Shown here: piece by piece, positions 28,607 to 36,807 of the stretch
Layout: each line of letters begins with the position of its first letter
How positions within the stretch are numbered: the stretch's first letter is position 1
Made by a program: the position numbers and the translations under genes
From: Desulfobacteraceae bacterium
GTDB taxonomy: Bacteria; Desulfobacterota; Desulfobacteria; Desulfobacterales; UBA5852
Assembly: GCA_014237395.1 (NCBI GenBank)
Contig: JABZFP010000030.1
Coordinates: 310,001-374,000, forward strand
Length of the DNA: 64,000 nt
Direction: 5' to 3'
The notes under the pieces: generated by a model
Databases searched by the model: none
What the model was told of the DNA's origin: nothing
Seen by the model: the letters and a program-made list of their open reading frames with translations, nothing else

Positions 28607-29590
28607 ATGGATACCTCAAAAAGCTGTTTCGCTTTTACCGTTTCGGAATCACAAATTGGCGTACGCTTAGACATCGTCCTCTCTGGTTACCTCCGGGATT
28701 GCTCGCGCTCCTACGCCGCGCAGCTCGTCCAAGAGGGGGCGGTGACGGTCAATTCCAACGCCTGCAAGCCGTCCTATCGGGTTCGGCCGGAGGATCATAT
28801 TGCAGGCCAGCTACCGCCGCCGAGAGTTACCGAAAATAAACCGGAACCGATCCTATTTTCTATTCTACATGAAGATGAGTTCCTGATCGTGATCGACAAA
28901 CCGCCCGGTTTGGTGGTTCACCCGGCCCCGGGACATCCTTCCGGAACATTGGTCAACGGTTTGCTGCACCATTGTCCGGACTTGGCGGCCTTCGGCGGTG
29001 AAATCCGCCCTGGCATTGTCCATCGCCTCGATAAGGATACGTCGGGCGTGATGGTAGTCGCAAAACAGCCTGCCGTGCATGAATATTTGGCGGCCCAGTT
29101 CCAACAGCGAGCGGTGCGTAAAACCTATCTGGCCATCGTACGGGGGAATTTGTCGTCCTCCCGGGGGGAAATACAGTTGCCGATTGGGCGTCATCCAACC
29201 GCCCGGAAGCAAATGTCAACTGTTTCCGGGAAGCCACGTTCGGCCGAGACGCATTACCGCGTGAGGGAAAGATTTGATGGGGCCACTTTGCTGGAGTTGG
29301 ATTTGAAATCCGGCCGCACTCATCAAATCCGTGTCCATTGTGCGGCGCTACATCACCCGGTGATAGGCGATCCTTTATATGGCGGGCGTCATAACACCAT
29401 GATCGATGTCGGTTCCGGATCAAAAAAACGTTCTGTCAGACTTGCACGGCAGATGCTGCATGCGTGGCGGTTGGGGTTCACCCATCCCGGTGATGGTCAG
29501 TGGCATCAGTTTGAGGCGGGAATGCCTGACGATATGCTGGCGCTGGTCCATTTGCTGCGTGAAGGAGGAAGCACCGCCGACGAAGCATGA
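28607..29590 (+). CDS. RluD-family 23S rRNA/tRNA pseudouridine synthase
   Basis: The start at 28607 gives 327 residues; the frame itself opens at 28568 inside carD. An S4-like RNA-binding domain (GVRLDIVLSGYLRDCSRS) precedes the RluA/C/D catalytic domain with HRLDKDTSGVMVVAK, whose Asp is the catalytic residue (near 140), and KSGRTHQIRVH. It converts specific uridines, likely in 23S rRNA. Exact specificity (RluC, RluD, TruC) cannot be told from sequence alone. Confidence 0.92.
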   Translation: MDTSKSCFAFTVSESQIGVRLDIVLSGYLRDCSRSYAAQLVQEGAVTVNSNACKPSYRVRPEDHIAGQLPPPRVTENKPEPILFSILHEDEFLIVIDKPPGLVVHPAPGHPSGTLVNGLLHHCPDLAAFGGEIRPGIVHRLDKDTSGVMVVAKQPAVHEYLAAQFQQRAVRKTYLAIVRGNLSSSRGEIQLPIGRHPTARKQMSTVSGKPRSAETHYRVRERFDGATLLELDLKSGRTHQIRVHCAALHHPVIGDPLYGGRHNTMIDVGSGSKKRSVRLARQMLHAWRLGFTHPGDGQWHQFEAGMPDDMLALVHLLREGGSTADEA

Positions 29591-29633
29591 AACCCGATCG
29601 CTTTTGGGGGGCTATCGCAATGGCAATCAAAAT

Positions 29634-29661
29634 GGCCCTGGGGAAAAAGGCGCCCAGGGCC
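29634..29661. terminator. Hairpin between converging genes, possible bidirectional terminator
   Basis: Perfect 9-bp arms ggccctggg (29634-29642) and cccagggcc (29653-29661) lie between the ends of the pseudouridine synthase gene and rnfB. In the minus direction the stem is followed by attttgatt; T-richness is modest. Confidence 0.45.
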
Positions 29662-29711
29662 TGCGGGAAAGGTTCGATTTTAGGGATTGTGGCTGATTCT
29701 GGGAACCGTCA

Positions 29712-31814
29712 TCACGCTGCGCATGAATCCTTGTCGTAGCAGATGCGGCAGCAGTTCAGGCAGCGATTGGATTCCCGCCCGGCATCGGTTTCACTGATGA
29801 CCAGATCGGCTTCTTCGAATGTTTTGATGCGTTCGGCAACAGGCATTTCCGGCATGGGTGTTCGTTTGATCAGGATGATGCCGTCCACGGATTCGAACAG
29901 AGACTCCGGAATGTGCTTTTTGCGCAGTGATTTGGGTATCGGGGTTACATCTTCGTCGTTCAGATAGAGATGAATCGCCCGTGCAGCCCGCCGGCCGCCG
30001 CCAATGGCTTCCACCACGAGCGAGGCGCCCGTCTGAGCGTCGCCGGCGGCAAAGACATAGGGAATATTGGTCTGGAGCGTTTCCGGGTTGGCGTCGATGG
30101 TACTCCAGCGCGTGATTTCCAGATCTTTGATAGCCGCTTCCTTTTCAAGGAAAGAAACGTCCGGGCCCTGACCGATGGCGGTTATCAGCATGTCGATATC
30201 CATCAGGGTTTCCGATCCTTCGATGGGGACCGGCCGCCGGCGTCCGCTGGCATCGGGTTCGCCCAACTCCATTTTAAGATATTCGAGTTGTTTGACATGA
30301 CCCTGGTCATCGCCGATGGCCTTGACCGGAGCAGCCAGAAAGTGGAACTGGACACCCTCGTGTTCCGCCGCTTCAATTTCCACCATGTTGGCGGGCATTT
30401 CCTTGCGGGTGCGCCGATAGACGATGGACACTTCGTCGGCACCCAAGCGCACGAGGGTGCGCACGCAATCGATAGCGGTATTGCCGCCGCCGATGACGAC
30501 GCATTTTTTACCAACGGGTACGTCATCGGGACTGTCGCCCTGTTGATGACTGGCAAAGCGGGTCAGAAAATCGATGCCAGTAAAACAGCCCTTGAGATCT
30601 TCTCCCTCGGCCCTTAGTTTATAGTCCTTCCATGCGCCAACGCCCATGAAAATGGCATCATAACCCTCTTCATTTTTGAGAGAATCGACGGTGTAGTCAA
30701 TTCCCAGGCGGACATTGCCTTGGAATTCAATGCCGAGGTTCAGGATGCCGTCGGTTTCCCATTGCAGCACTTCCTTGGGGAGGCGGTATTCTGGAATGCC
30801 GTAGCGGGTCATTCCCCCCAGTTTGGGCATCATGTCGTATATCTTGATGCTGTGTCCCAGCCGTCGGAGAAAGTAGGCACAACTGAGGCCTGCCGGTCCA
30901 CCGCCGATAACGGCGACGCGTTTGCCTGTTTCAGGGGCACAGGGAATGGGCAGCCGGCGGCCGGAGTTCATCTCATAGTCGGCCACAAACCGTTTGAGCT
31001 GGTTGATGGAGACCGCCTCATCTTCAATGCCGCGGCGGCACATGTCTTCACAAGGATGCGGGCAGACGCGACCGCAGGTGAGCAGAAGGGGGTTGCGCTC
31101 ACGAATCGTGTATACCGCGCCTTCATAGTCGCCTTCTTTGATCTGGCGGATGTAGCGCGGAATATCGATCTCGGCCGGGCAGGTCTGCTGGCAGGGTGCC
31201 AGCGCATCGTCTTCCTGGTTAAAATGGAGCAGGCGCTCCGACATGGTGCGGACCCGGATAATATTCTTAGGACAGGCCTTTTCGCAGGCGCCGCACCCCA
31301 CGCACTTGGTCTCATCCACGACCGGGAAACCGTTTGGTCCCATATGAACGGCATTGAACTTACAGGCCGCGATGCAGTCGCCTTGACCCAGGCAGCCAAT
31401 GCTGCAGATCCGTTGGCCACCATAAAGGGCCGACAGGGCCTGGCAGCTGTTCACCCCGTTATAGAGAAATTGGTTGTCAGCACGGTCACCTCCGGTGCAT
31501 TCGTTTTTGGACATCAGGGGCTCCGCGCTCCCGGGATCGACGCCCATCACACCGGCCACGGCGACGGCCGATTCCATCCCGGCCACGATACAGACGCTGG
31601 GGGGGGCCTGGCCATTGACCACCGCCACGGCAGCCGCCGAGCAACCGGCATAGCCGCATCCACCGCAATTGGCACCGGAGAGAAAATATTCCACCTCCGC
31701 GATGCGCGGGTCTTCATAGACATAAAACACTTTGGAGGCGACGCTGAGCACCAGACCACAGGTGGCGCCGATACCCATTAAGGCCATAACCGAAATGAAG
31801 ACGGGTTCAAGCAC
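29712..31814 (-). CDS. rnfB: RnfB fused to a GltD-like NAD(P)H oxidoreductase domain
   Basis: This is 700 residues against about 200-300 for ordinary RnfB. Residues 1-30 form the membrane anchor. CGGCGYAGC (about 50-58) binds the first 4Fe-4S cluster, and CSIGCLGQGDCIAAC and CVGCGACEKACP form the ferredoxin-like pair. From about residue 215 the chain continues as a glutamate-synthase small-subunit-like domain: CQQTC, CGRVCPHPCEDMC, the FAD loop GGGPAG and the NAD(P) loop GGGNTAIDC. A Cys-rich end, CLNCCRIC, follows. RnfB normally takes electrons from ferredoxin. The extra domain could exchange them with NAD(P)H or another donor; that function is inference. It is the last gene of the Rnf operon, 176 nt after rnfA. 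Confidence 0.95.
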   Translation of the reverse strand: MLEPVFISVMALMGIGATCGLVLSVASKVFYVYEDPRIAEVEYFLSGANCGGCGYAGCSAAAVAVVNGQAPPSVCIVAGMESAVAVAGVMGVDPGSAEPLMSKNECTGGDRADNQFLYNGVNSCQALSALYGGQRICSIGCLGQGDCIAACKFNAVHMGPNGFPVVDETKCVGCGACEKACPKNIIRVRTMSERLLHFNQEDDALAPCQQTCPAEIDIPRYIRQIKEGDYEGAVYTIRERNPLLLTCGRVCPHPCEDMCRRGIEDEAVSINQLKRFVADYEMNSGRRLPIPCAPETGKRVAVIGGGPAGLSCAYFLRRLGHSIKIYDMMPKLGGMTRYGIPEYRLPKEVLQWETDGILNLGIEFQGNVRLGIDYTVDSLKNEEGYDAIFMGVGAWKDYKLRAEGEDLKGCFTGIDFLTRFASHQQGDSPDDVPVGKKCVVIGGGNTAIDCVRTLVRLGADEVSIVYRRTRKEMPANMVEIEAAEHEGVQFHFLAAPVKAIGDDQGHVKQLEYLKMELGEPDASGRRRPVPIEGSETLMDIDMLITAIGQGPDVSFLEKEAAIKDLEITRWSTIDANPETLQTNIPYVFAAGDAQTGASLVVEAIGGGRRAARAIHLYLNDEDVTPIPKSLRKKHIPESLFESVDGIILIKRTPMPEMPVAERIKTFEEADLVISETDAGRESNRCLNCCRICYDKDSCAA

Positions 31815-31990
31815 GTTGATCTCCTTGAGGCACTATTCCATTGGAAAACCCATAGGGAAGCGGCATATGACGCAGGGTTGCATATGAAACGTAAACATCG
31901 TGGCGATTTGTCATCATGAGATCGATCCGCAGTGGCGTCCGATGGACAGCGGACACCGCCGTGGTAAGCCCAGCGACCCGCAGGCCGGTA

Positions 31991-32566
31991 TTAAACCATC
32001 CCCTTAAACGCGTAGAATGAAAGCGATACGATGCCGGCGGTTACCAATGCGATGGACGTATCCTGCAACGGGCTGGGAACCCGTGCCAGCAAAATGCGCT
32101 CGCGCAGGCCGGCGAAGAGGATAAGGGCTAACCCGAAACCGGCCGCGTAGGAAAAGGATGCCACCAGAGCCTGCAAGAAGGAATACTCCTTGTCGATATT
32201 GATGACACAGGCGCCGAAAACGGCGCAGTTGGTGGTGATCAGCGGCAGGAAAATACCCAGACCGGCATAAAGCGCGGGAATGCTTTTTTTGAGGAACATT
32301 TCTACGAATTGAACAAGGGACGCGATTACGAGAATGAAGGCAATCGTTCGCAGATACGTCAATTCCAGCGGCACCAGTAGATAATTATAGATCATCCACG
32401 TAATCGCACCGGCCATGACCAATACGAAAATGACGGCCATGGCCATCCCCACGGCCGTTTCCATTTTTTTGGACGTCCCGAAAAACGGGCAGTTTCCAAG
32501 AAACTGGGCCAGAAGGATGTTATTGACGAAAATGCAACTGATGATGAGGACAATATAATCGCCCAT
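31991..32566 (-). CDS. rnfA: Rnf electron transport complex subunit A
   Basis: 191 residues, six hydrophobic helices. FLGNCPFFG near the N-terminus and TNCAVFGA near the middle provide conserved Cys residues which, with RnfE, ligate an intramembrane Fe-S cluster in Rnf/Nqr complexes. With C, D, E and G it couples ferredoxin oxidation to ion transport. The spacing to rnfE is 9 nt. Confidence 0.97.
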   Translation of the reverse strand: MGDYIVLIISCIFVNNILLAQFLGNCPFFGTSKKMETAVGMAMAVIFVLVMAGAITWMIYNYLLVPLELTYLRTIAFILVIASLVQFVEMFLKKSIPALYAGLGIFLPLITTNCAVFGACVINIDKEYSFLQALVASFSYAAGFGLALILFAGLRERILLARVPSPLQDTSIALVTAGIVSLSFYAFKGMV

Positions 32567-32575
32567 GGGTATCTC

Positions 32576-33205
32576 CTATTTGTTGCCCACCATGTTCATG
32601 AAGCACAGCATGATGCCGAGACAAACAAACGCGCCGGGTGCCTGAACCATGAACTCAAAAGGTTGAAATCCGGGAAAGTAATTGGCGATATTGAAAAGGG
32701 GGCCTTCAAAAAGCGGCGCTCCCCAAACGGTCAGTGTTCCTGCGCCTAATATTTCTCTCAGACCACCAAGGGCGGCCAAAGAGAGGGTAAACCCAATCCC
32801 GATCCCAAGCCCGTCTGCTATTGAGGGAAGCAGGCCATTCTTAAAGGCAAATGCTTCCGCCCGGCCGAGAACGATGCAGTTCACCACGATCAGGGGAATG
32901 AAAAGGCCAAGATCGAGAAAGAGTCTGTAAGCATATGCCTGCATCAGCAGTTCCACCAGTGTCACGAAGGTTGCGATGATGATAATGAAACAGGCAATAC
33001 GGACTTTGGCAGGAATGACCTTCCGCAGAAGGGAGACAAGAATATTGGCAAAAACAAGAACGAAGGTTGTGGCCAGTCCCATGCCGATGCCGAACTGCAT
33101 TTTGGTGGTGACACCCAGTACGGGACAGAGTCCCAAGACCAGCCGGAACGGGGGGACTTCTTCCCATAGACCTTTAACAAATTCTTGCGTGATCGATTTC
33201 GCCAT
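32576..33205 (-). CDS. rnfE: Rnf electron transport complex subunit E
   Basis: 209 residues with six hydrophobic helices. The conserved LGLCPVLGV near residue 25 and VNCIVLGRAEAFA near 110 are the Cys motifs paired with those of RnfA. The protein starts MAKSITQEFVKGLWEEVPPF, as in the NqrD/RnfE family. It lies between rnfG (13 nt) and rnfA. Confidence 0.97.
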   Translation of the reverse strand: MAKSITQEFVKGLWEEVPPFRLVLGLCPVLGVTTKMQFGIGMGLATTFVLVFANILVSLLRKVIPAKVRIACFIIIIATFVTLVELLMQAYAYRLFLDLGLFIPLIVVNCIVLGRAEAFAFKNGLLPSIADGLGIGIGFTLSLAALGGLREILGAGTLTVWGAPLFEGPLFNIANYFPGFQPFEFMVQAPGAFVCLGIMLCFMNMVGNK

Positions 33206-33218
33206 GGGGTTCTCCCTG

Positions 33219-33797
33219 TTACTTGAAGGCTTTCAATTGTTCTTGGATTTGGGGTTTCAGCTTTTGGTAGATGTCTCCGGCATCCGTCGCCGCTGAGCAG
33301 ACAGCCCGAGAAGTGATCGTGGCCCCGCTCAGGGCATTGATCGGGTTGCCGACTTCAATCGGCCCCTTGGCATCGACACCGGCGAATTGGGCTGCGAATT
33401 TGGGGTCTTCCTTGGCTTTGGACCCTAAACCGGCTGTTTCGCTGAGGGTGGTCACGCCGACCCCGTAGATTTTGTCGTCAGCCACGTCGAAAGCGACAAC
33501 GAGGCCGATATCACCGCCATACCCCTTACCAAAGGTTTCAAAGGCAACCATCTCCTTGCCATCGACTTTGGCAACGAACATGTCATATTTCTGGCCGTCC
33601 TCTTCGATACTAAATCGATCCGCCACTGGGTCGTTGGAGGCGTCCTTGAAAATAGCTTTAATGGCCGGGCCCTTGACCAACTGCAGCACCTGCATTTCGA
33701 TTTGCTCTCTGGTGCCTTCCTTTACATAGGCCAACACCCCGCCCGAGAGCGAACTCAGGATAGTGAGCACAACGACCATCTTTATCATTTCACCCAT
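33219..33797 (-). CDS. rnfG: Rnf electron transport complex subunit G, FMN-binding
   Basis: 192 residues: an N-terminal membrane anchor (about 5-22) then a periplasmic FMN-binding domain. SGATITS near residue 160 is the flavinylation motif; its second Thr takes the covalent FMN added by ApbE. ETAGLGSKAKEDPKFAAQF is also typical. No apbE gene is in the window. rnfD ends 1 nt from its start. Confidence 0.95.
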   Translation of the reverse strand: MGEMIKMVVVLTILSSLSGGVLAYVKEGTREQIEMQVLQLVKGPAIKAIFKDASNDPVADRFSIEEDGQKYDMFVAKVDGKEMVAFETFGKGYGGDIGLVVAFDVADDKIYGVGVTTLSETAGLGSKAKEDPKFAAQFAGVDAKGPIEVGNPINALSGATITSRAVCSAATDAGDIYQKLKPQIQEQLKAFK

Positions 33798-33798
33798 G

Positions 33799-34758
33799 TT
33801 AAGCCACCTTTCCCAATGCTTTCGGTCTGATCTTGTCCAGCAGTGGATTAACGAGATTCATCAACAGTACGGCTAAAAGAACACCATCGTGATAATTGCC
33901 GATATTGCGGATCAGCATGGTCATGACGCCGGCGCCAGCCCCGTAGATCAACATGGGGAGGAAATTAACCGGTGAGGATGAATCTTCCGGCAGAAGAAAA
34001 AAGGCACCGACCAGTGTATAGCCGGTTAAAAGATGAAACATTGGCCCCGCATATTGATCCGGCGCAGCGAGGTGAAATATGAGCGCTGTCAGGAAAATCG
34101 AAGACAGAAAGGAAACGGCGATTTCCCAGCGAATATAGCGCTTGGCTATCAAATAGGCGCCGCCCCCGATGAGACCGAGGCCGAAGGTGGCACCGATACC
34201 GCCGATCTGCCGGCCCAGTAAAAGATTGCCCGGAGTAAAATCGGCCACGGCGGCAGTGCCGAAGTTTTTGGCCAGACCCAGCGGGTAGAGGGCATTGAAT
34301 GAAAAGGAATAGTTGACCAGGGCGCCGTTGAAATCAAAAAATGCACCCCAGGACACGGTTAAAATCATGAGTGAAACGACAACCGGGTGAAACGGATTGC
34401 CGCCGATACCGCCAAAGATATGTTTGCCGAGAACCATCATAACAAATGTTCCGGTGGTCACCACCCACCAGGGGGTGGTGGCGGGAATCAGCATGGCAAA
34501 GAGCAGGCCGAGCAGGGCCGCATTGCCGTCGCCCACGGTGATAGACCGTTTCGTGACCCGGTTCATCAGCCACTCCCAGAAAATGGCGGTGGAGATGGAC
34601 ATGGCGATGACCGCCACGGCGGGCAGGCCGTACTGCACGATGCCCAGCGCTACTGCCGGCATGGCGGCCAGAAGCATGCCATAATGCCGTTCCGCTACAT
34701 TGCTGCCATTGTGCCAGAAAGGCGCATGCGAGACGATGAACATTTTTTCACTACGCAT
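33799..34758 (-). CDS. rnfD: Rnf electron transport complex subunit D
   Basis: 319 residues with about nine hydrophobic helices. The start at 34758 is favoured by ggaggcctcga; it overlaps the end of rnfC by 8 nt. Family features include GGIGGNPFHPVVVS (near 115) and LPEDSSSPVN. The usual SGAT motif that carries a covalent FMN in RnfD/NqrB, expected before LLLG near residue 180, is not visible; the segment reads ADFTPGNLLLG. Whether this subunit holds FMN is therefore open. Confidence 0.93.
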   Translation of the reverse strand: MRSEKMFIVSHAPFWHNGSNVAERHYGMLLAAMPAVALGIVQYGLPAVAVIAMSISTAIFWEWLMNRVTKRSITVGDGNAALLGLLFAMLIPATTPWWVVTTGTFVMMVLGKHIFGGIGGNPFHPVVVSLMILTVSWGAFFDFNGALVNYSFSFNALYPLGLAKNFGTAAVADFTPGNLLLGRQIGGIGATFGLGLIGGGAYLIAKRYIRWEIAVSFLSSIFLTALIFHLAAPDQYAGPMFHLLTGYTLVGAFFLLPEDSSSPVNFLPMLIYGAGAGVMTMLIRNIGNYHDGVLLAVLLMNLVNPLLDKIRPKALGKVA

Positions 34759-36031
34759 TCGAGGCCTCCGCTGCCGTCAGTCGGGAAAGTTCGTATTTTG
34801 CCAGTCGGATGTATTGAAAGATGGGGATGCGGGCGACACACACAAAGCTGCAGAGGCCACAGTCGACACAGGAATCAAGGTCGTAGAGCTCGGCACCGTC
34901 CTCGTATTGGCCCGCTTCGAGAAACCGTACCAGCATATTTACCTGGACCCGTGTAGGGCATACACGCACACACTCCCCGCAGTTGATGCAGGGGTAGTCA
35001 GAGACCAGGGAGACATCGGCGGCACCCTGCACCAGAATGGCATCGGTATCGGCCTGGATCGGCCGCTGTTCGTCAAAGATGGCAGAGCCGGTCATGGGGC
35101 CACCAACGATCAGGCGGTCTCCGTCGCCCGTTTGGATCTGGTGGGCGGCCAATACATCGGCGATCGGTGTGCCGATCCGGGCTGAAATGATGGTTTTGCG
35201 ACCGTTCTTGTCCACCAGGGTTACGGTTTTTTCAATGGGAACCCGTCCGGTATCAAAGGCCTTGCCGATGGACGCCACCGCTTCAGCGCTGAAAAAAGCA
35301 AACCCCAGTTCTTCACACGATTTTCCCGCTGGGATCTCCTGGCCAAAAGCCTCATAGATAATCAGTTTGGGATTGGCCGCTGGATATTCAGAGGCTACGG
35401 CTTTGAGTTCGTCAGCACCGGTATGGCCGAACCCCTGCACGAGATCGCGGGGCACGGCAATGGCAACCTGGCTGACGCCGGTGGCTGCTTTCAGGATATC
35501 GATCCCCCGGTTGATGGCGTGCATTTCCGACTTGATAATGAACTGGTTGGTGGCCACCAGAAGATCGGCATCGACGCCAGCCACTACCAGCGTATGAATG
35601 GCTTGGTCGCCGGATCGAAACAGATGCAATGGTGGCTTCCCGGGCGCGCCGGCCAGCCATTCGGTCAGGTTTTCCAGGGTCGGTTCCATTTCGCCCGGGC
35701 CCTCCGCCATTACTTCGGTCGCAGCCAGGGCAATGTCGATGGCGGTGTAATTTGTGCCGAAATCTCCGGACATGGGCCGAACGGATGAAATCGTGCCGGT
35801 GACGCTGGAAATTGCATACGTCGGACGATCCGTAAAGGGCGAGAGCTTCTGGCCCGTCTGCACCTCATCGCCAACTTTCAGAGCGATTTGCGATTGACGT
35901 TCGAGCTTTTCCTCGATCAAAAGCGTAGCGGTTCCGGAACTGGTGACGTGTTGCGGGCCCAGCGGCGTTTGATGCAGCAGTTCGTAATGGATGGCGGCGG
36001 TGGCCGGGCGGCTAAATGCATTGTTCATCAT
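34751..36031 (-). CDS. rnfC: Rnf electron transport complex subunit C
   Basis: 426 residues. An N-terminal barrel-sandwich domain precedes an NADH/flavin-binding-like (Nuo51-type) part with VGGPMTGSAI. Two ferredoxin 4Fe-4S motifs follow: CINCGECVRVCP (near 350) and CVDCGLCSFVC (near 395). RnfC is the peripheral subunit for the soluble electron carrier, usually NAD. It is the first of the six rnf genes, 63 nt after the cytochrome gene. Confidence 0.96.
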   Translation of the reverse strand: MMNNAFSRPATAAIHYELLHQTPLGPQHVTSSGTATLLIEEKLERQSQIALKVGDEVQTGQKLSPFTDRPTYAISSVTGTISSVRPMSGDFGTNYTAIDIALAATEVMAEGPGEMEPTLENLTEWLAGAPGKPPLHLFRSGDQAIHTLVVAGVDADLLVATNQFIIKSEMHAINRGIDILKAATGVSQVAIAVPRDLVQGFGHTGADELKAVASEYPAANPKLIIYEAFGQEIPAGKSCEELGFAFFSAEAVASIGKAFDTGRVPIEKTVTLVDKNGRKTIISARIGTPIADVLAAHQIQTGDGDRLIVGGPMTGSAIFDEQRPIQADTDAILVQGAADVSLVSDYPCINCGECVRVCPTRVQVNMLVRFLEAGQYEDGAELYDLDSCVDCGLCSFVCVARIPIFQYIRLAKYELSRLTAAEASNA

Positions 36032-36094
36032 AATTTGACCCTTCTGAGCGCAAGACGGCGGAACACCGTGGAAATTACCGGACCTGTGTCAAAA

Positions 36095-36532
36095 CTATTG
36101 TGCATGACATTCCGAACAGGCTTGCTTCACCGGTCCGGCCCCAATCCCGCTGTGGCACTCCGAACACTGATCGTGGGATGCATCTGGCTGGGACGGCATT
36201 TCGGTATCTTCAATGTCATCGGCGTCATGGCAGTCCAGACAGCGCTCAGGCGGCGGGGCGTTTTCTTCCGGGTTTTTGAGATGGCATTCACTGCAGGCGA
36301 TGAGTCCAGCCTCGTCATCACCAGGATGATGATGGCAATCATAGCAGGAAACGTCGTATTCGGTGGCATGCTTGGCATGCTCAAAAAGGACGTTGCCAGT
36401 GGCGCTGCGATACTGGATTCGGAGGGGCTCATCCGGGGGTTTGACAGGAAAAGCGGCGTAACAGAAAAGACCTACAATAAAGAGAATGACAGCCACGCTG
36501 TAGACCAGCTTCAAATCTCTCTCTGAAGTCAT
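36095..36532 (-). CDS. Membrane-anchored multihaem cytochrome c (five CXXCH) of the Rnf operon
   Basis: 145 residues with an uncleaved-looking N-terminal hydrophobic helix (about 8-28) and five haem-attachment motifs: CYDCH, CSECH, CLDCH, CSECH and CSECH. Extra His residues (HHH after the first motif, FEHAKH before it) could be axial ligands as in the c3/c7 family. Position immediately before rnfC suggests it exchanges electrons with the Rnf complex, which has precedent in Methanosarcina and sulfate reducers. Partner and potential are unknown. Confidence 0.93.
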   Translation of the reverse strand: MTSERDLKLVYSVAVILFIVGLFCYAAFPVKPPDEPLRIQYRSATGNVLFEHAKHATEYDVSCYDCHHHPGDDEAGLIACSECHLKNPEENAPPPERCLDCHDADDIEDTEMPSQPDASHDQCSECHSGIGAGPVKQACSECHAQ

Positions 36533-36807
36533 AGTCGATCCGTTCCTTAAATTGGTTGGGTTACAGGTGCAGTGGGCGCGGCAAACTGAAGTAATTCAAC
36601 TACCACACGGGGTCCGTTTCTGGCAAGTGCTTTTTTTTATAGGGAAAATTACGTCTCTCCTAAAATAATACGCAGTGAAAAAACCCTTTGTTCGAAAAAG
36701 ATGGGCTAAAACAAGGGCTTGAAAAAAAAGGTTTTGGTGGTGGGCCGAAATGAGCGGTGAGGGGCTTGGAAAAGCACACCACCTGGGAATGGCGCGCGGA
36801 TCGGTCG

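Noticed and set aside
36610..36635. A tggcaagtgc sequence resembling a sigma-54 site upstream of the Rnf cytochrome
   Set aside because: On the plus strand it points away from the operon, and the -12 GC is missing.
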